From Populus alba (taxonomy: Eukaryota > Streptophyta > Magnoliopsida > Malpighiales > Salicaceae): DNA of 64,000 nucleotides. Where the stretch lies: the NCBI RefSeq assembly GCF_005239225.2, contig NC_133295.1, forward strand, positions 8,866,001 to 8,930,000. Direction: 5' to 3'. The position numbers were made by a program, and so were the translations under genes. Shown here one piece after another: positions 49,078 to 59,665 of the stretch; the first letter of the stretch is position 1, and each line of letters begins with the position of its first letter. The notes under the pieces were generated by a model. It saw nothing but the letters and a program-made list of their open reading frames with translations. It made no database searches and was not told the DNA's origin.

Positions 49078-49768
49078 CTGAAAACGAAATCCCTCACAAT
49101 ATTGATATGCATCAGTAAACCTTATAAATAAAGCACATGAAAAGAGGGGATTTGATTATTAAAAAAACAAAAAAACCTACCTAACTAATTAGAATATGGC
49201 ATATAATTTAATGACCAAGCAGACTGGTAATTGCTTGATGTCCATAGATGTTGGTTCTCAAAACTCAAGAATTGTTTTTTTTCTTATTATTATTATTATT
49301 ATTTCTATGTTAAACTGGTTATACGTGTGCTCCCATTAACATCCACACAGTACTGTAGTCTTCGGGAATTCCAATATAAGCTTGGAAAAACGAAAATCAC
49401 CCACAGATAGTGTCCTTTGATGGCTCAACAAATAAAGCAAAAGAGATTGGTGCTATTAATTGTTGCATGTGCATCAATAAATCAAGAATCTTGTTTGGTC
49501 TTATTTCTTCCTGAAAAAACGTTGCTTTAGGTCTCTTTTATCTTGAAATTATTCAATCCAATTCTTATTTATTACTACATGAAATGGAAGGAAAAACAAT
49601 TGACGTCTGTGCTTTAATATACAGCAATACATTCATTAATTGAAAAGATTGCTTTAATTTACAGCAATACATTCAGTAATTGAAAAGATTACAATAGGCA
49701 TGCCCAGTAGACAAATTAAGCATAATCTAATTAAGCAACCATCAAAAAATGGAGCAAAATAGACTTAC

Positions 49769-49877
49769 CAAAGCCCCAATAATCAATGGCCGAAGGTGGA
49801 GATTTCCTTGTTGCAACCCAATCAGACTTAACCAACTCTATTGATTTATATTGTGATCCATTAAGCCATTCATATTG
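49769..49877 (-). other. Splice-bounded exon-like segment inside the CACTA element
   Basis: On the - strand TTTTTCCAG precedes a 109-nt open segment reading QYEWLNGSQYKSIELV and later SPPSAIDYWGFG, which ends at GTAAGT. Its phase does not match the next known exon (49077-48773) directly, so an additional exon or an untranslated role is needed. No family was recognised. Confidence 0.4.
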
Positions 49878-51687
49878 CTGGAAAAATAAAAAACATAAAC
49901 AGTATGTTAAACCCATCCAGCTTTATCAATTGCTAGTCTTTAAAACAAATCTAAGTTAAACTATGAAAAACAGAAAGCATATCCAAGTTAAAGTACCGTT
50001 TAGTTTTCATATTTTCATGGCAATTGTCTTCTCATAACAATTTTTTTTCTTCTAAGATCTAACCTAAAAACAGAACACTTGAGACTCATAACATGATCCA
50101 TGGTTTCTTCTGTTCAGACTTGAAACGACAGCAAAGATGACTGAAATTAAAGGCTTTTATAATATCATTATATTTTGCATTAATTTGTCGTAATCTAATT
50201 ATACAATATTATTATATTTCATTCTAATTAAAAACTATCACTTATAATAATAAAAAAAATCTATATTCTTTACAGTTTTTTTTGTCTTAATGTAAAGAAG
50301 TTTACGTTATCTGTGATGAAATAGTTTGTTTCTTTCCATTAAAGTAAAACAGTCACTTCAGAATCCAAACCATTTCTTGTCCTAATTATTTTTTTAATTT
50401 TTTGCTTTATCGATAAATCAGTAGATTGTGCCTACATTAAGCCACTAATTAGGATACAAACAGAATCCAACTAAAAGTAGCAAATGGAAGACAAAAAACA
50501 GAACATTTAAACATCAGTACTTAAATATGCATATTTAAATTTTGATACAAGAGAATCAATACACACCACTTAATCAATGCATAGGTATGTAGACTCAGTC
50601 AAATGAAATAAACCTAAGGTATCTAACAGGAACCTGAAACACAGAAATCAGTAACCTGATTATGAATCTGCTTAACTTCAAAAAATTATCATGTGAATTT
50701 GGTTTGATATTATGATAGAAGAACATCATCAACAATCAATCTTTATGTCTTAACCCAGCTTCGTTTTCAAAACAAAAGGCATCAGATCAGCAGCAGATAA
50801 GATCAAACAACATAATGAAGAACTACACTAATGCACTAGTATTGACAGAGATTATGGTAATGTTATAATATTTTGTCGCGCGTATTCATAGAATTCATTC
50901 TCCTCTCATGGTTTAAGAACACAAATTACTAAATGAACAAAAACAAACACTACTCATGGTTGTATCTTGATGTCAGAATACCATGCCCAATCAACTGCTA
51001 TCAAATTCAATAATACAGTACCTGTAAGACCTAAATTCTAATCTGAAACCCTTCATAACTTTCACTATTTCGAGTGTTATCAAGCTACTTTGACTGGAAA
51101 AGTTAGTTGCTCTAAAAAATTATGTTGTGACCCGAGAGACAATGGGAGCAAAGGTGATAAAAGCCTTGTTTTTGTTTAAAGACAATTATATGCCTAAGGA
51201 GATGAGAAAATGTGGAGATATAACATTGGATCTTACAAAACAGGAGTTTGAACAGAAAAAAATCATCCCACTTACACGATGATATGAAGGTATCTCATGG
51301 GGGAAAACAACTATCTACTGGCAAAAAGAAACCAAAGGGAAGCAAAAATGATTATAGCTCAACTGCTGGGACATTCAAATATTTATGAACCGTAACCCTA
51401 AAAATTAAATTGGGGGTTTTTGATAAATTTTCAATTACACATGCTTAATTACGTTATAGATCATGGTAAAAACATTTCATAAACACCTATATTATCGAAT
51501 TAATAGCCTAAAACCATTATTCAAAGCATTGAAAAAAAAAAATGTTACCTGTGTTCTTGAGTTACAGGTGACCGAGATCGTTCGACATGACAGAAAAAAA
51601 ACCTGAGATTGGGAAAGTTGGGTGAAAAATTTTTAGTGCAAGTTAAATTGCAACAAACAAAAACAAAAACAAAAACCATTAATTACT

Positions 51688-51972
51688 TACCTGAACTATT
51701 GAAGAAAACCGTGAAACACCCAACCCGTTTACAATGAGATACCTTAAACCAGCATGTTCGATGGTGATAATGATGGGTCTGGTTCGATTTTGTTCAGATG
51801 AAGGAGAAGAATTAGGGATCCTGAAGACGCGAAGAAGATGAAATGTTTGGGAAAAAGGAAAATCAAATCGATGAAGAGAGAGGGTGATTTTTCTACACTT
51901 ATGGATCGATGTTCTTAGGGACGAAGGAGATCGACTGGAAGAGTGGAAGAGTGGAAGATCATTAATTTTCAC
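51688..51972 (-). other. Putative first exon of the CACTA transcript, or captured host sequence
   Basis: An ATG at 51972 opens about 95 codons (MKINDLPLFHSSSRSPSSLR at the start) ending at a consensus donor GTAAGT at about 51687. Composition is far less AT-rich than the middle of the element. It lies 366 bp inside the right end, where CACTA transcripts usually start. No similarity to a known transposase domain is recognised, so it may be a 5' leader with an open frame or a captured gene piece. Confidence 0.4.
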
Positions 51973-52155
51973 CTGTTGGTTTTGTTCATTTGGTCTCGAT
52001 CTGTTTGCATCTCGGTGTGTGGGGGAGAAGTTGGTGCGGATCGATTTACCAAAGCCAGCAAAGAATAAACGGTTGAGATTTTATCCTTGGAAATGTTATC
52101 AACGGTCTTCGTAAATTTGGTTTTATATTAAAATTTAATTAATTATTTTTTACTT

Positions 52156-52322
52156 AGCAACGGAAAATCCGTTGCTAAATTCAACGTAAATTTTGCAACG
52201 GATTTTCCGTTGCTAAAATCCGTTGCTGATATTAAAAAACTAATATATGTGTAATCCGTTGCAAATCTGATACTGAATTTAGCAACGGAATTATCCGTTG
52301 CTAAATTCCGTTGCTAATTGCC
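52156..52322. repeat. Right subterminal repeat array of the CACTA element
   Basis: Occurrences of AGCAACGG, GCAACGG, CCGTTGC and TCCGTTGCT mirror the left array, for example at about 52156, 52195, 52207, 52220, 52256, 52279 and 52295. Several form short inverted pairs such as agcaacggaaaatccgttgc. Confidence 0.85.
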
Positions 52323-52338
52323 CCTCTTTCTAGTAGTG

Positions 52339-52341
52339 GGT
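52339..52341. other. CACTA target-site duplication, right (GGT)
   Basis: GGT follows the right end ...TAGTAGTG and matches the triplet before the left end. Removing the element restores one uninterrupted GGAGGTGGCG sequence. Confidence 0.85.
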
Positions 52342-52398
52342 GGCGATGGGAGAGAGTGAATGTAGGACAGGAGACTTCGTGATCATATATTTTTAAGA

Positions 52399-52450
52399 GC
52401 CGGCCGCCGTGATTTTAGCTGATAATGTAAAGGCCGGCCGCCGTGATTTT
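52399..52450. repeat. Two direct copies of an 18-bp GC-rich motif
   Basis: GCCGGCCGCCGTGATTTT occurs identically at 52399-52416 and 52433-52450, 34 bp apart start to start. Each includes the 8-bp palindrome GGCCGGCC or its overlap. The motif stands out sharply from the AT-rich surroundings. Confidence 0.9.
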
Positions 52451-52873
52451 GAAAAAATTAATTTAAAAAAATTTATATAGTTTTAAATTTTGATACAGTA
52501 ATATTAAAAATACATTTTAAAAATTAAAAATCTATTACTTTTATACTTTTCTAAACAAAGACATTTTAAAAAGTAAAAAACGAGTTATGTATATTATATT
52601 TTTATTTGTATAATTAATTTTTTTTTCAACACACAATAATATTTCAAAAAATAATAATTAATTAATTATCAATTATCGAGTAATAAAAACCAAAAATACA
52701 TAATAATCGATTTTAATGTATTATTATATTATAACATTATAATGTTATCCTTCTAATTTGTTTTTTTATTTATTAAAATTCTATTTATTTGAAATATAAA
52801 GGTTTTTTACCTAATTTATTATTTATTACAAATATTAACAATATCTATATTTCATGTTAAATGAAATCTCTTT

Positions 52874-52910
<37 letters not shown>

Positions 52911-54772
52911 TTCAAATGAATTGATTTATTAAAAAAAAACATGTTCTTTAAAAGATATTTCTTGTGTCAAATACTTTATTGTTATTGTTTCATTCTACAA
53001 GAACTTCAAGACCGATTCTCTAAAATTTTTTATGGATATTCTTCAATGTCCTAACTATCCGAAAGGTGCAAAAGAGATTAATTATTGCTGGAAAATTTCT
53101 TAGGAATCCTTGTTGTAATAATATCTTGAAATTAACAACGATAACTTGGTACATGAAAAGTTTTAAAATCATCATATAATAATATAAAAATAACAATAAA
53201 AAAAAAATTGTTGGTTTTCATAAGATCTCAAATATAGATTTCATTTTCAATTATTAGTCAAATAACTCTTTGGTGTAGGTTCTTAATTTTACCCTTTCTT
53301 TACATATTTTTCCTCGATATTGAGTAAATTATAATTTTAAGTAGTTTTAAATGTTAGTACCTTAGCATTTTAAAAATTATAAATTAGTTATTTTACCTTT
53401 ATTCATCATTGTTCTTTCACTCTACATTTGTAAATAGACTCAACCATATCATAAAAAAAAAATCAAATAATTAGAATGAATATAACAAAAATTTTAAGAT
53501 TTTTTATATAAGAATTTTAATTCATTACTCTTTATATAATCAATTTATATTTCTTTCCTTTAATTATTGAAAATACCTAAAATTAGAATGACTAATAATA
53601 GATTCCACTAGATACATTGTTAGTGTTATATTGTAGATGTAGATATGATTCTGCTTCAAATTAGTAATAAGCATTGTTTCGTAATTAATGTTCATATTTT
53701 CAAGCTAAAAGATCTAAGCATATTCTAAAAACTCTTCCAGAGAAAATAGACAAAAAAAATTTATTCTTGAAAGAATCAGGTGCATCCAAAGCAACAACTT
53801 AAAAATCACGTGATCAAATATACTTTTTAAAACCATAGGCTCACCTAAACTTGCAAATATATCAAGTTAAAGCCAATTTGCAAAAATAACCTTTAGTAAT
53901 AAGGAGCTTGTGTTAAGTTTTTTAATAGACTCAAACTTATATGGAACTAACAAATTGATATGAGTTGATGGTTCTTCCATATTCATCAATAATTTAGAAT
54001 TTTGAGTCTCTCAGGAGATGGCGAAAGCTCCAAAATATTTGAGATTGAGTCATTAGACTAACTTCTTTTCAAAACCTCTTTTCCTTCATCTTTGGGAAAT
54101 TTTCTATTTAAATAGGAATGCTAATGAATCTTTATCTTATTATTTGTTCTTTCAAGAAAATGGAATTACATTCTCTTATTTCCTTACATCATTGTTCAGG
54201 TTATAAAATCCAAACAATTATTAGCCTTTAATAAAGGCAAAAGGATGATAAAATATAAGGTCACAATGAATTAAACACACATAAAAAAAACCCAACAAAT
54301 TATCATAAAAATAAAAAATGCCATGTGAAAGAAAACAATGTGAGGAAAAATAGTTATGATCATCTCGAACTTAGCAATGAAAAACAACATAAATAGTGAA
54401 AGGAGTGATTCAGTTGAACCTTGACAACAAATAACATGAAAAAAAACATACATGAGGAGCAGTTTAACTTAGATGATCGTATGTAGCAAATCCAATTTCA
54501 AGAAGAAAACTAAATCCTAAGCAAACATGAACCAATTTAAAGTCGTACATAACATTGGTATAAGAGCCATTGGAACAATTAAGAGTTGTCAAAAAGGTTA
54601 AGAAAACAAAAACCTTAAAGGATATAACTAAAATTTATATATAAAGACATTTAGAAAATATAAGGATTAAAAAATAGCTAAAAGGGCAGGGATAACAACC
54701 TTTGAAGAAGACAAACAAAAAAATGAATCCTCATAAATCTATGATTAAAATAGGACTAGAATACTCTTATTA

Positions 54773-54829
<57 letters not shown>
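54773..54829. repeat. (TG)n(AG)n compound microsatellite
   Basis: About ten TG repeats run directly into about eighteen AG repeats. A 60-codon open frame through it is an artefact of the repeat. Confidence 0.97.
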
Positions 54830-54833
<4 letters not shown>

Positions 54834-55017
54834 GGAGGGGGGAAGAGGTATTGTGTGCTGTCTTTTATTTATTTATTTATTTAGGATCTGTGTAATGTAT
54901 GAGATGAGAAATGATGAATATATATAATGGATTTTAAGACAACATCTTATTTGGGGTATTTGAACTTAGTTTGGAAGAATCTTAACATTGGATTGGGAAA
55001 TGATCAAAATAGGACTA

Positions 55018-55277
55018 GGATACTCTAATTTCTTTTTTTTTTCTTTTAATTTTTTGACCTTTTGATTTTCAAGTTTTTTTTCTCACTCTCTTTACTTTTG
55101 CTTGTCTTTTTTTCATTTCTATTTTTCATTTCACATGATTTTTTGCATAGGATACTTTGATTTCTTTTTTTTCTTTTAACTTTTTCTCCTTTCGATTTTC
55201 TAGTTTTTTTTCCCTAGTCTCTTTACTTTTGCTTGTCTTTTTTGCTTGTCTATTTTTTCATTTCACATTATTTTTTG
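55018..55277. repeat. ~130-bp tandem duplication, T-rich
   Basis: Units begin at 55018 and 55150, both with 'ggatact-t-atttctttttt', and share 'ctctttacttttgcttgtctttttt' pieces and 'tttcacat-attttttgca'. The second unit has an extra 'ttgcttgtc'. Confidence 0.75.
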
Positions 55278-55649
55278 CACTCATTTTTTTCTCTCTTTTT
55301 TTATTTGTTTGCTTGAAACCAAAAAATATGTAAAATTGCTAAAAAGTTATTTAAACAATTTTAATTTTAAAAAACTAGCTAAATTGTACCAAAAATGCAT
55401 TTGTTTTTAGAATACATTGCTTTCTTGTCTTGGGAGGGTAAAAAGAGTCAATTATTTTGTTTTCTTTTAATATCTGGGGTTATGACTTTATACGTAATAT
55501 GTATTCTGGATATTAAATTTTTTTATTGACATTAGAACGATTAGCTTTTACCTGATAAAATAATAATCTCTTTACCAAGGAGCAGTTTCTTAAACCATAG
55601 ACAGACCAACAATTAGAAAACATGACAACACCTTAGATGTTATCAGACA

Positions 55650-55795
55650 ACAAAACAATGTAGCCTACCTTAGGTAAAGTGTATTTGGGGTGCTAATACA
55701 TTCTCTTTACACAATCAGTCCCCGTACCAGATCTCTAAGACCAATTAGGGTTCCTAGTGACCAAAATACTAAGTGACGACTCCCATTTCATTTTT
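55650..55795 (+). mobile_element. Possible fragment of a Tat/Ogre-type gypsy leader
   Basis: The phrases 'ggggtgctaatacattctct', 'acacaatcagtccccgtacc', 'gaccaattagggttcctagt' and 'aagtgacgactccca' follow the order of a conserved noncoding segment common in plant Tat/Ogre retrotransposons. Recognition is from memory of the pattern and the fragment is isolated. Confidence 0.35.
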
Positions 55796-55899
55796 CCACT
55801 AATAAAAGACAATAATTCCTTGTCTCCCTGTATTTGCTAAATAGAAAGATAATATAACACAATTTTAAGAGTTGATGTTTTCACCGTAACGCCGCACAT

Positions 55900-58800
55900 G
55901 TGCAACATCCAAAATGGCCACCGATTGGAGAATGATCATAGGCTAAGATCTTTGGAATAAAGAGTGAAGCGGGATTCAAGTAAACCTTACATTTCTTAAA
56001 CCATACACCATCTCGTAGGTGCAATGATTGATTGAGTGGAGAAGACCTTTTCTGTAGCATATTTTTATAAAAAATAATCCTTGTGGACCTCCTTTTGAAG
56101 CAAGGACCATCAATCTGCCAAGGGTAATGAAAGAGACAAGAACTAGGATTGAACTACACGGGATAAGAAATCTGCACCTTGATTTTCAAGCCCGCGTTTA
56201 TATTCAATCTTGTAATCGCAACGAAGCAATTTTGGCAGCCATCGTGTCTATGTAGGAGTATTTATCCATTGCTTCAACAAATACTTAAGACTCTTCTGGT
56301 CTGTGCAAACAGTAAATGATCTGCCCAGCAAGTAGGGATGTAATTTCTTAACAGCTTCAACAATGACCAACATCTCTTTCTTATAGGTGAACAAAAGCCA
56401 AGGCTGACCCTTTTAATGCTTCACTAAAATATGCCACTGACCAATTATTATGGGTTAGAGTTGGTAGAAGTGTAGAAGTTTGAAAGACATCTAATGGTGT
56501 AGTTAATGCTTTTTTGAGTTGTCTAAAGGCCATCTTTGTTGTCTCTGTCCAATGAAAGTCGTCTTTGTTCAAAAACTGTGTTAGAGGGGTTGCTATACCT
56601 CCAAAATGATGAATAAACTTCCGATAATATCCAATTAAACCAAGGAAGCCACACATTCTTTTTACTGTTGTTGGTTTCGGCAAATCCAACACAGTTTGTA
56701 TTTTCATTGAATCAATTGATACACATTGTTTAGAGATTTGATGCCCCAAGTAGTCCACCTGTAAAATGTCGAAACAATATTTTTCTTCTTTTGCAAATAA
56801 AGAGTTAATGGACAAATGAGTAGTATAATTTACAAATGTATAAGGTGGTCTTTTTATGATTTTGAATACATAAGGATATCATCAAAAAACACAAATAAAC
56901 GTTTGAAAATAAGGACATAAGAGCTCATTTATGAGGCTTTGGAATGTTGCTGACGCATTAGTGAGGCCAAATAGCATCACTATAAACTCGTAATAACCTT
57001 CGTGAGTGAGAAAAGCTGTTTTAGGAATGCCTTCCTCTCGTACTCTTATTTGATGGTAGCCCAACTACAAATCCAATTTGGAGTAAATTTTTAATCCATA
57101 AAGCTCATCTAATAATTCATTAATCACAGGACTAAGATACTCATCTTTTATTGTGATATCATTCAAAGCACAATAATCTACTCAGAATCTCCAGGCTTTA
57201 TCCAGCTTTTTCACTAATAAAACAAGGGAAGAGAACATATTGTTGCTTAGCCTTATCAGTCTAGTTTACAACAGCTCTTGCACCATTCTTTCAATCTCGA
57301 TTTTCTGATAATATAGATATCTATAAGGCCTCATACTTATTGGTCCGGTTTAAAGTTGTAGTGGAATCTGGTGGTCATATGTCATTGAGGTGGTAAACCA
57401 GTAAGAGCTGCAAAGACTGAAGAATATTTAGCCAATAGTGAGCTCATTTCAGACGGGTAAGAAGGTGACTAGGCATTTTTTTGTTGGTATTATTTGGAAG
57501 AACAATTCAACACCCTGCAATCCATAAAGCTCTTTGTTATACAAGGTTATGATGCTCGTTGGTCTAATTCCATGAAAAATATGAGAGGCACCTCCTTCTT
57601 TGAAAGACATGGTCAATTGTTTATAATCCATCTCTAACCAAGAGTTTCCAGCCATTGCACTGCCAACACTAATTGGCATGTTGCAACAGTCAAGATGTAG
57701 AAATTAGTTATGACTGGATATCCTTTTATGAAATTATGAGTGTTGCCACCATCTATTAGCAATATTACATTTTTATTCTTCAGCTTGCCTATAACACGCA
57801 CAATTTGTGGATGGTCAGTTCTTGTCATGGTGTGGAAAAAAGTCTCAGGTATGACTTCATTCTCCACTAATTCGAGTTGGCCATTTATAGTGTCCTTACT
57901 GTATATGATTGAAGAATCCTAAATCATAAACAATTGTGGTTGTTGGCAACAGTGTCCTGGAATAAACTTTTCATCACAATAGTAGCATAAGCCCTTCTCT
58001 CTTCATTCTTGTGCCACTTGATTAGTAATTTTGCGAAAAGATGCTAGTTGGGCATTGGAACCAGTATTTATTCTGTGACTTTATGATGGCCCCAACACTC
58101 CAGCCATGGGTTGGGTGATGCCTTTGCTATCACTAAGGTTGGTACTGACTATATTGGGAGGGGGGCTCTCTTGTGCAATTGATTCCTTTCCTCAATCAAT
58201 CTCACCACTCTTATGGTATTTGCCAAGGTATAGGGTTGTTTAATTTTAACATCCAAACGAATCTCATCCTGAAGTTCTGCAATAAAACAACCAATTAAAA
58301 AATTTTCTGGCGGGCCATCAACTTGATGTGAGAGTCTCTCAAAAGCCTTTTGGTATGCTGCCATCATCGTGTTTTGTTTAAGATGAGTCAAGTTTTCTGA
58401 TGGGTCCTCATAGTTGGTTGGACCGAATCATTGTTGTACAGCCTTGATAAACTCATCCCATGTTAGAGGTCCGCGAAACTTGATCAACCACTTATACCAC
58501 TGTAAAGCAATGCTCTTTAGATAGAAAAAGGTCAGTTGAACCTGCTAGTTTGGCACAATATTTTAAAATGTTATAAGTTCATCCAGTTGGATCATCTCCA
58601 TTAAATTTTATAGCTGATGGTTATTAATGAGGTGAAGGTGAGTTAGCTATTGGTGTAAAGACTCTATATTAGCAAAGGGGTTGATTTAAAGAGAATTAGT
58701 GTTGAGGTTACGAGTAGCAAGAAAAGCTTCAAGTTATGTCAATACCATTTATAAGGTACGTAATATTAACTTGATCAAAGCTCAACTCATGTCGAACTAG

Positions 58801-59267
58801 GATTTCCTTCACTTCAGTGTGAAACTTCGTGTTTGATTTACAGCAAGCATACATGGTCGAAACTAGGAATAACAAGGAATGACTAAGAATAACCTGGCTC
58901 AAATATCACTGATAGAATTAATTTACGGAAAAGGAAAAATAGAGAGAAGTAGTATGTGATTGGAGTTAATTTTAAGCATTTCTCTATTAAAATATCCTTT
59001 GGCATTTATAGCCACACAATATATAACAGAATTAACAAACAAATAGCAAAGAGTTACACCACTATTCCACTTCTAACCAATAACTACTGAACCACGTTGT
59101 TGCCCACCCCGCACCACTACATGTTCCTGCAGCTTGATCTATGGCATGATCCCACGTTTTCTTGGGCATATCTCCTGGGCATGATCTTCTAGCCACGTTC
59201 TTGTGCATATCACACATCACGTATCACGTCAGATCGTATTTATATATCTTCAAAACGGACTGTTACA
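55900..59267 (-). mobile_element. Degenerate Ty3/gypsy element (gag-pol remnant with 5' LTR)
   Basis: In - strand order: LTR at 58910-59267 (TG...CA, ~358 bp); primer-binding-like GTGATATTTGAGCC; gag (ALQWYKWLIKFRGPLTWDEF near 58500, then EDPSENLTHLKQNTM and PPENFLIGCFIAELQDEIRL, 58149-58430); protease (LLIDGGNTHNFI, with DSG changed to DGG); RT ([44 protein letters not shown]); connection (VDYLGHQIS, RMCGFLGLIGYYRKF); and an RNase H end (EYKRGLENQGADF, about 56170-56215). Many stops and frameshifts interrupt it, and integrase and the 3' LTR are not recognisable. The left border is approximate. Confidence 0.85.
56381..58430 (-). pseudogene. Ty3/gypsy gag-pol pseudogene
   Basis: Coding body of the element above. 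Its longest open pieces are 56381-56815 (end of RT into RNase H), 56882-57064 (RT fingers/palm), 57634-57867 (protease) and 58149-58391 (gag). In-frame stops occur, for example, in VQQ*FGP before gag EDPSEN and in LDL*LGYHQIR in RT. The RT catalytic motif FDDI is kept (about 56870-56890). Not expected to make a functional product. Confidence 0.85.
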
Positions 59268-59665
59268 GCAAATAATTCGTATTTATGAAGTTGGGCTAAG
59301 AAAGGATGTCCGAAAGTAATCTACTGGACAGTACGATTTTTGGATCAAAGAGAACAAATCATTTAAAATAATGAGAAAGCATAATCTCTAACTAAAAACT
59401 ATTAAGGGATTTGTGATATGAACAAGGCACTGATTTTTTAAGCAGTTTTCTCTTCTAATATATCTTCCTTCTTCTTACTTGTGTTTATCTCGTTTATCTT
59501 GTCGAGTCTTTGAATTCTTGTCTGTGCTTAAGTAGTTAAGCTTGACACCATCCTCTTCTTGTCTGTGCTGTTAAGTTTTTAGGCTTGACCTCGTACTCCA
59601 CGCAACAACAAAGCTATATGATATGAACAGACATTGATTTTCTTAGAAATCTCTAATCATACTTC
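59268..59665. other. Spacer between the gypsy LTR and the PPR gene
   Basis: About 400 bp with no coding signal. 'cttgtctgtgctta...agcttgac' recurs at about 59516-59550 and 59559-59590, a small imperfect duplication. The region nearest 59665 should contain the 3' UTR of the PPR gene. Confidence 0.4.

Larger units (their letters stand above)
46614..52338 (-). mobile_element. CACTA (En/Spm) DNA transposon, 5725 bp
   Basis: Left end CACTACTAAAAAA and inverted right end CACTACTAGAAAG match the CACTA terminal signature, with a GGT duplication on both sides. Subterminal arrays of AGCAACGGA/TCCGTTGCT lie inside both ends. The coding strand is -, with an apparent 5' exon near the right end and a TnpA/Transposase_24-like gene to the left. 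No TnpD/Transposase_21 coding was found, so this is probably a non-autonomous derivative that still has a binding-protein gene. A 40-bp tandem duplication lies at 49611-49690. The stretch 49900-51540 between exons shows only AT-rich sequence without recognisable coding. Confidence 0.92.
52342..55640. other. Intergenic AT-rich region
   Basis: The first ~110 bp (to about 52450) are the displaced upstream flank of the XXT5-like gene and contain two copies of an 18-bp GC-rich motif (52399-52416 and 52433-52450). The rest is AT-rich with a (TA)n run (52878-52908), a (TG)n(AG)n microsatellite (54773-54829), a (TTTA)n tract near 54864-54883 and a ~130-bp tandem duplication (55018-55277). No gene was recognised. 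Confidence 0.5.
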
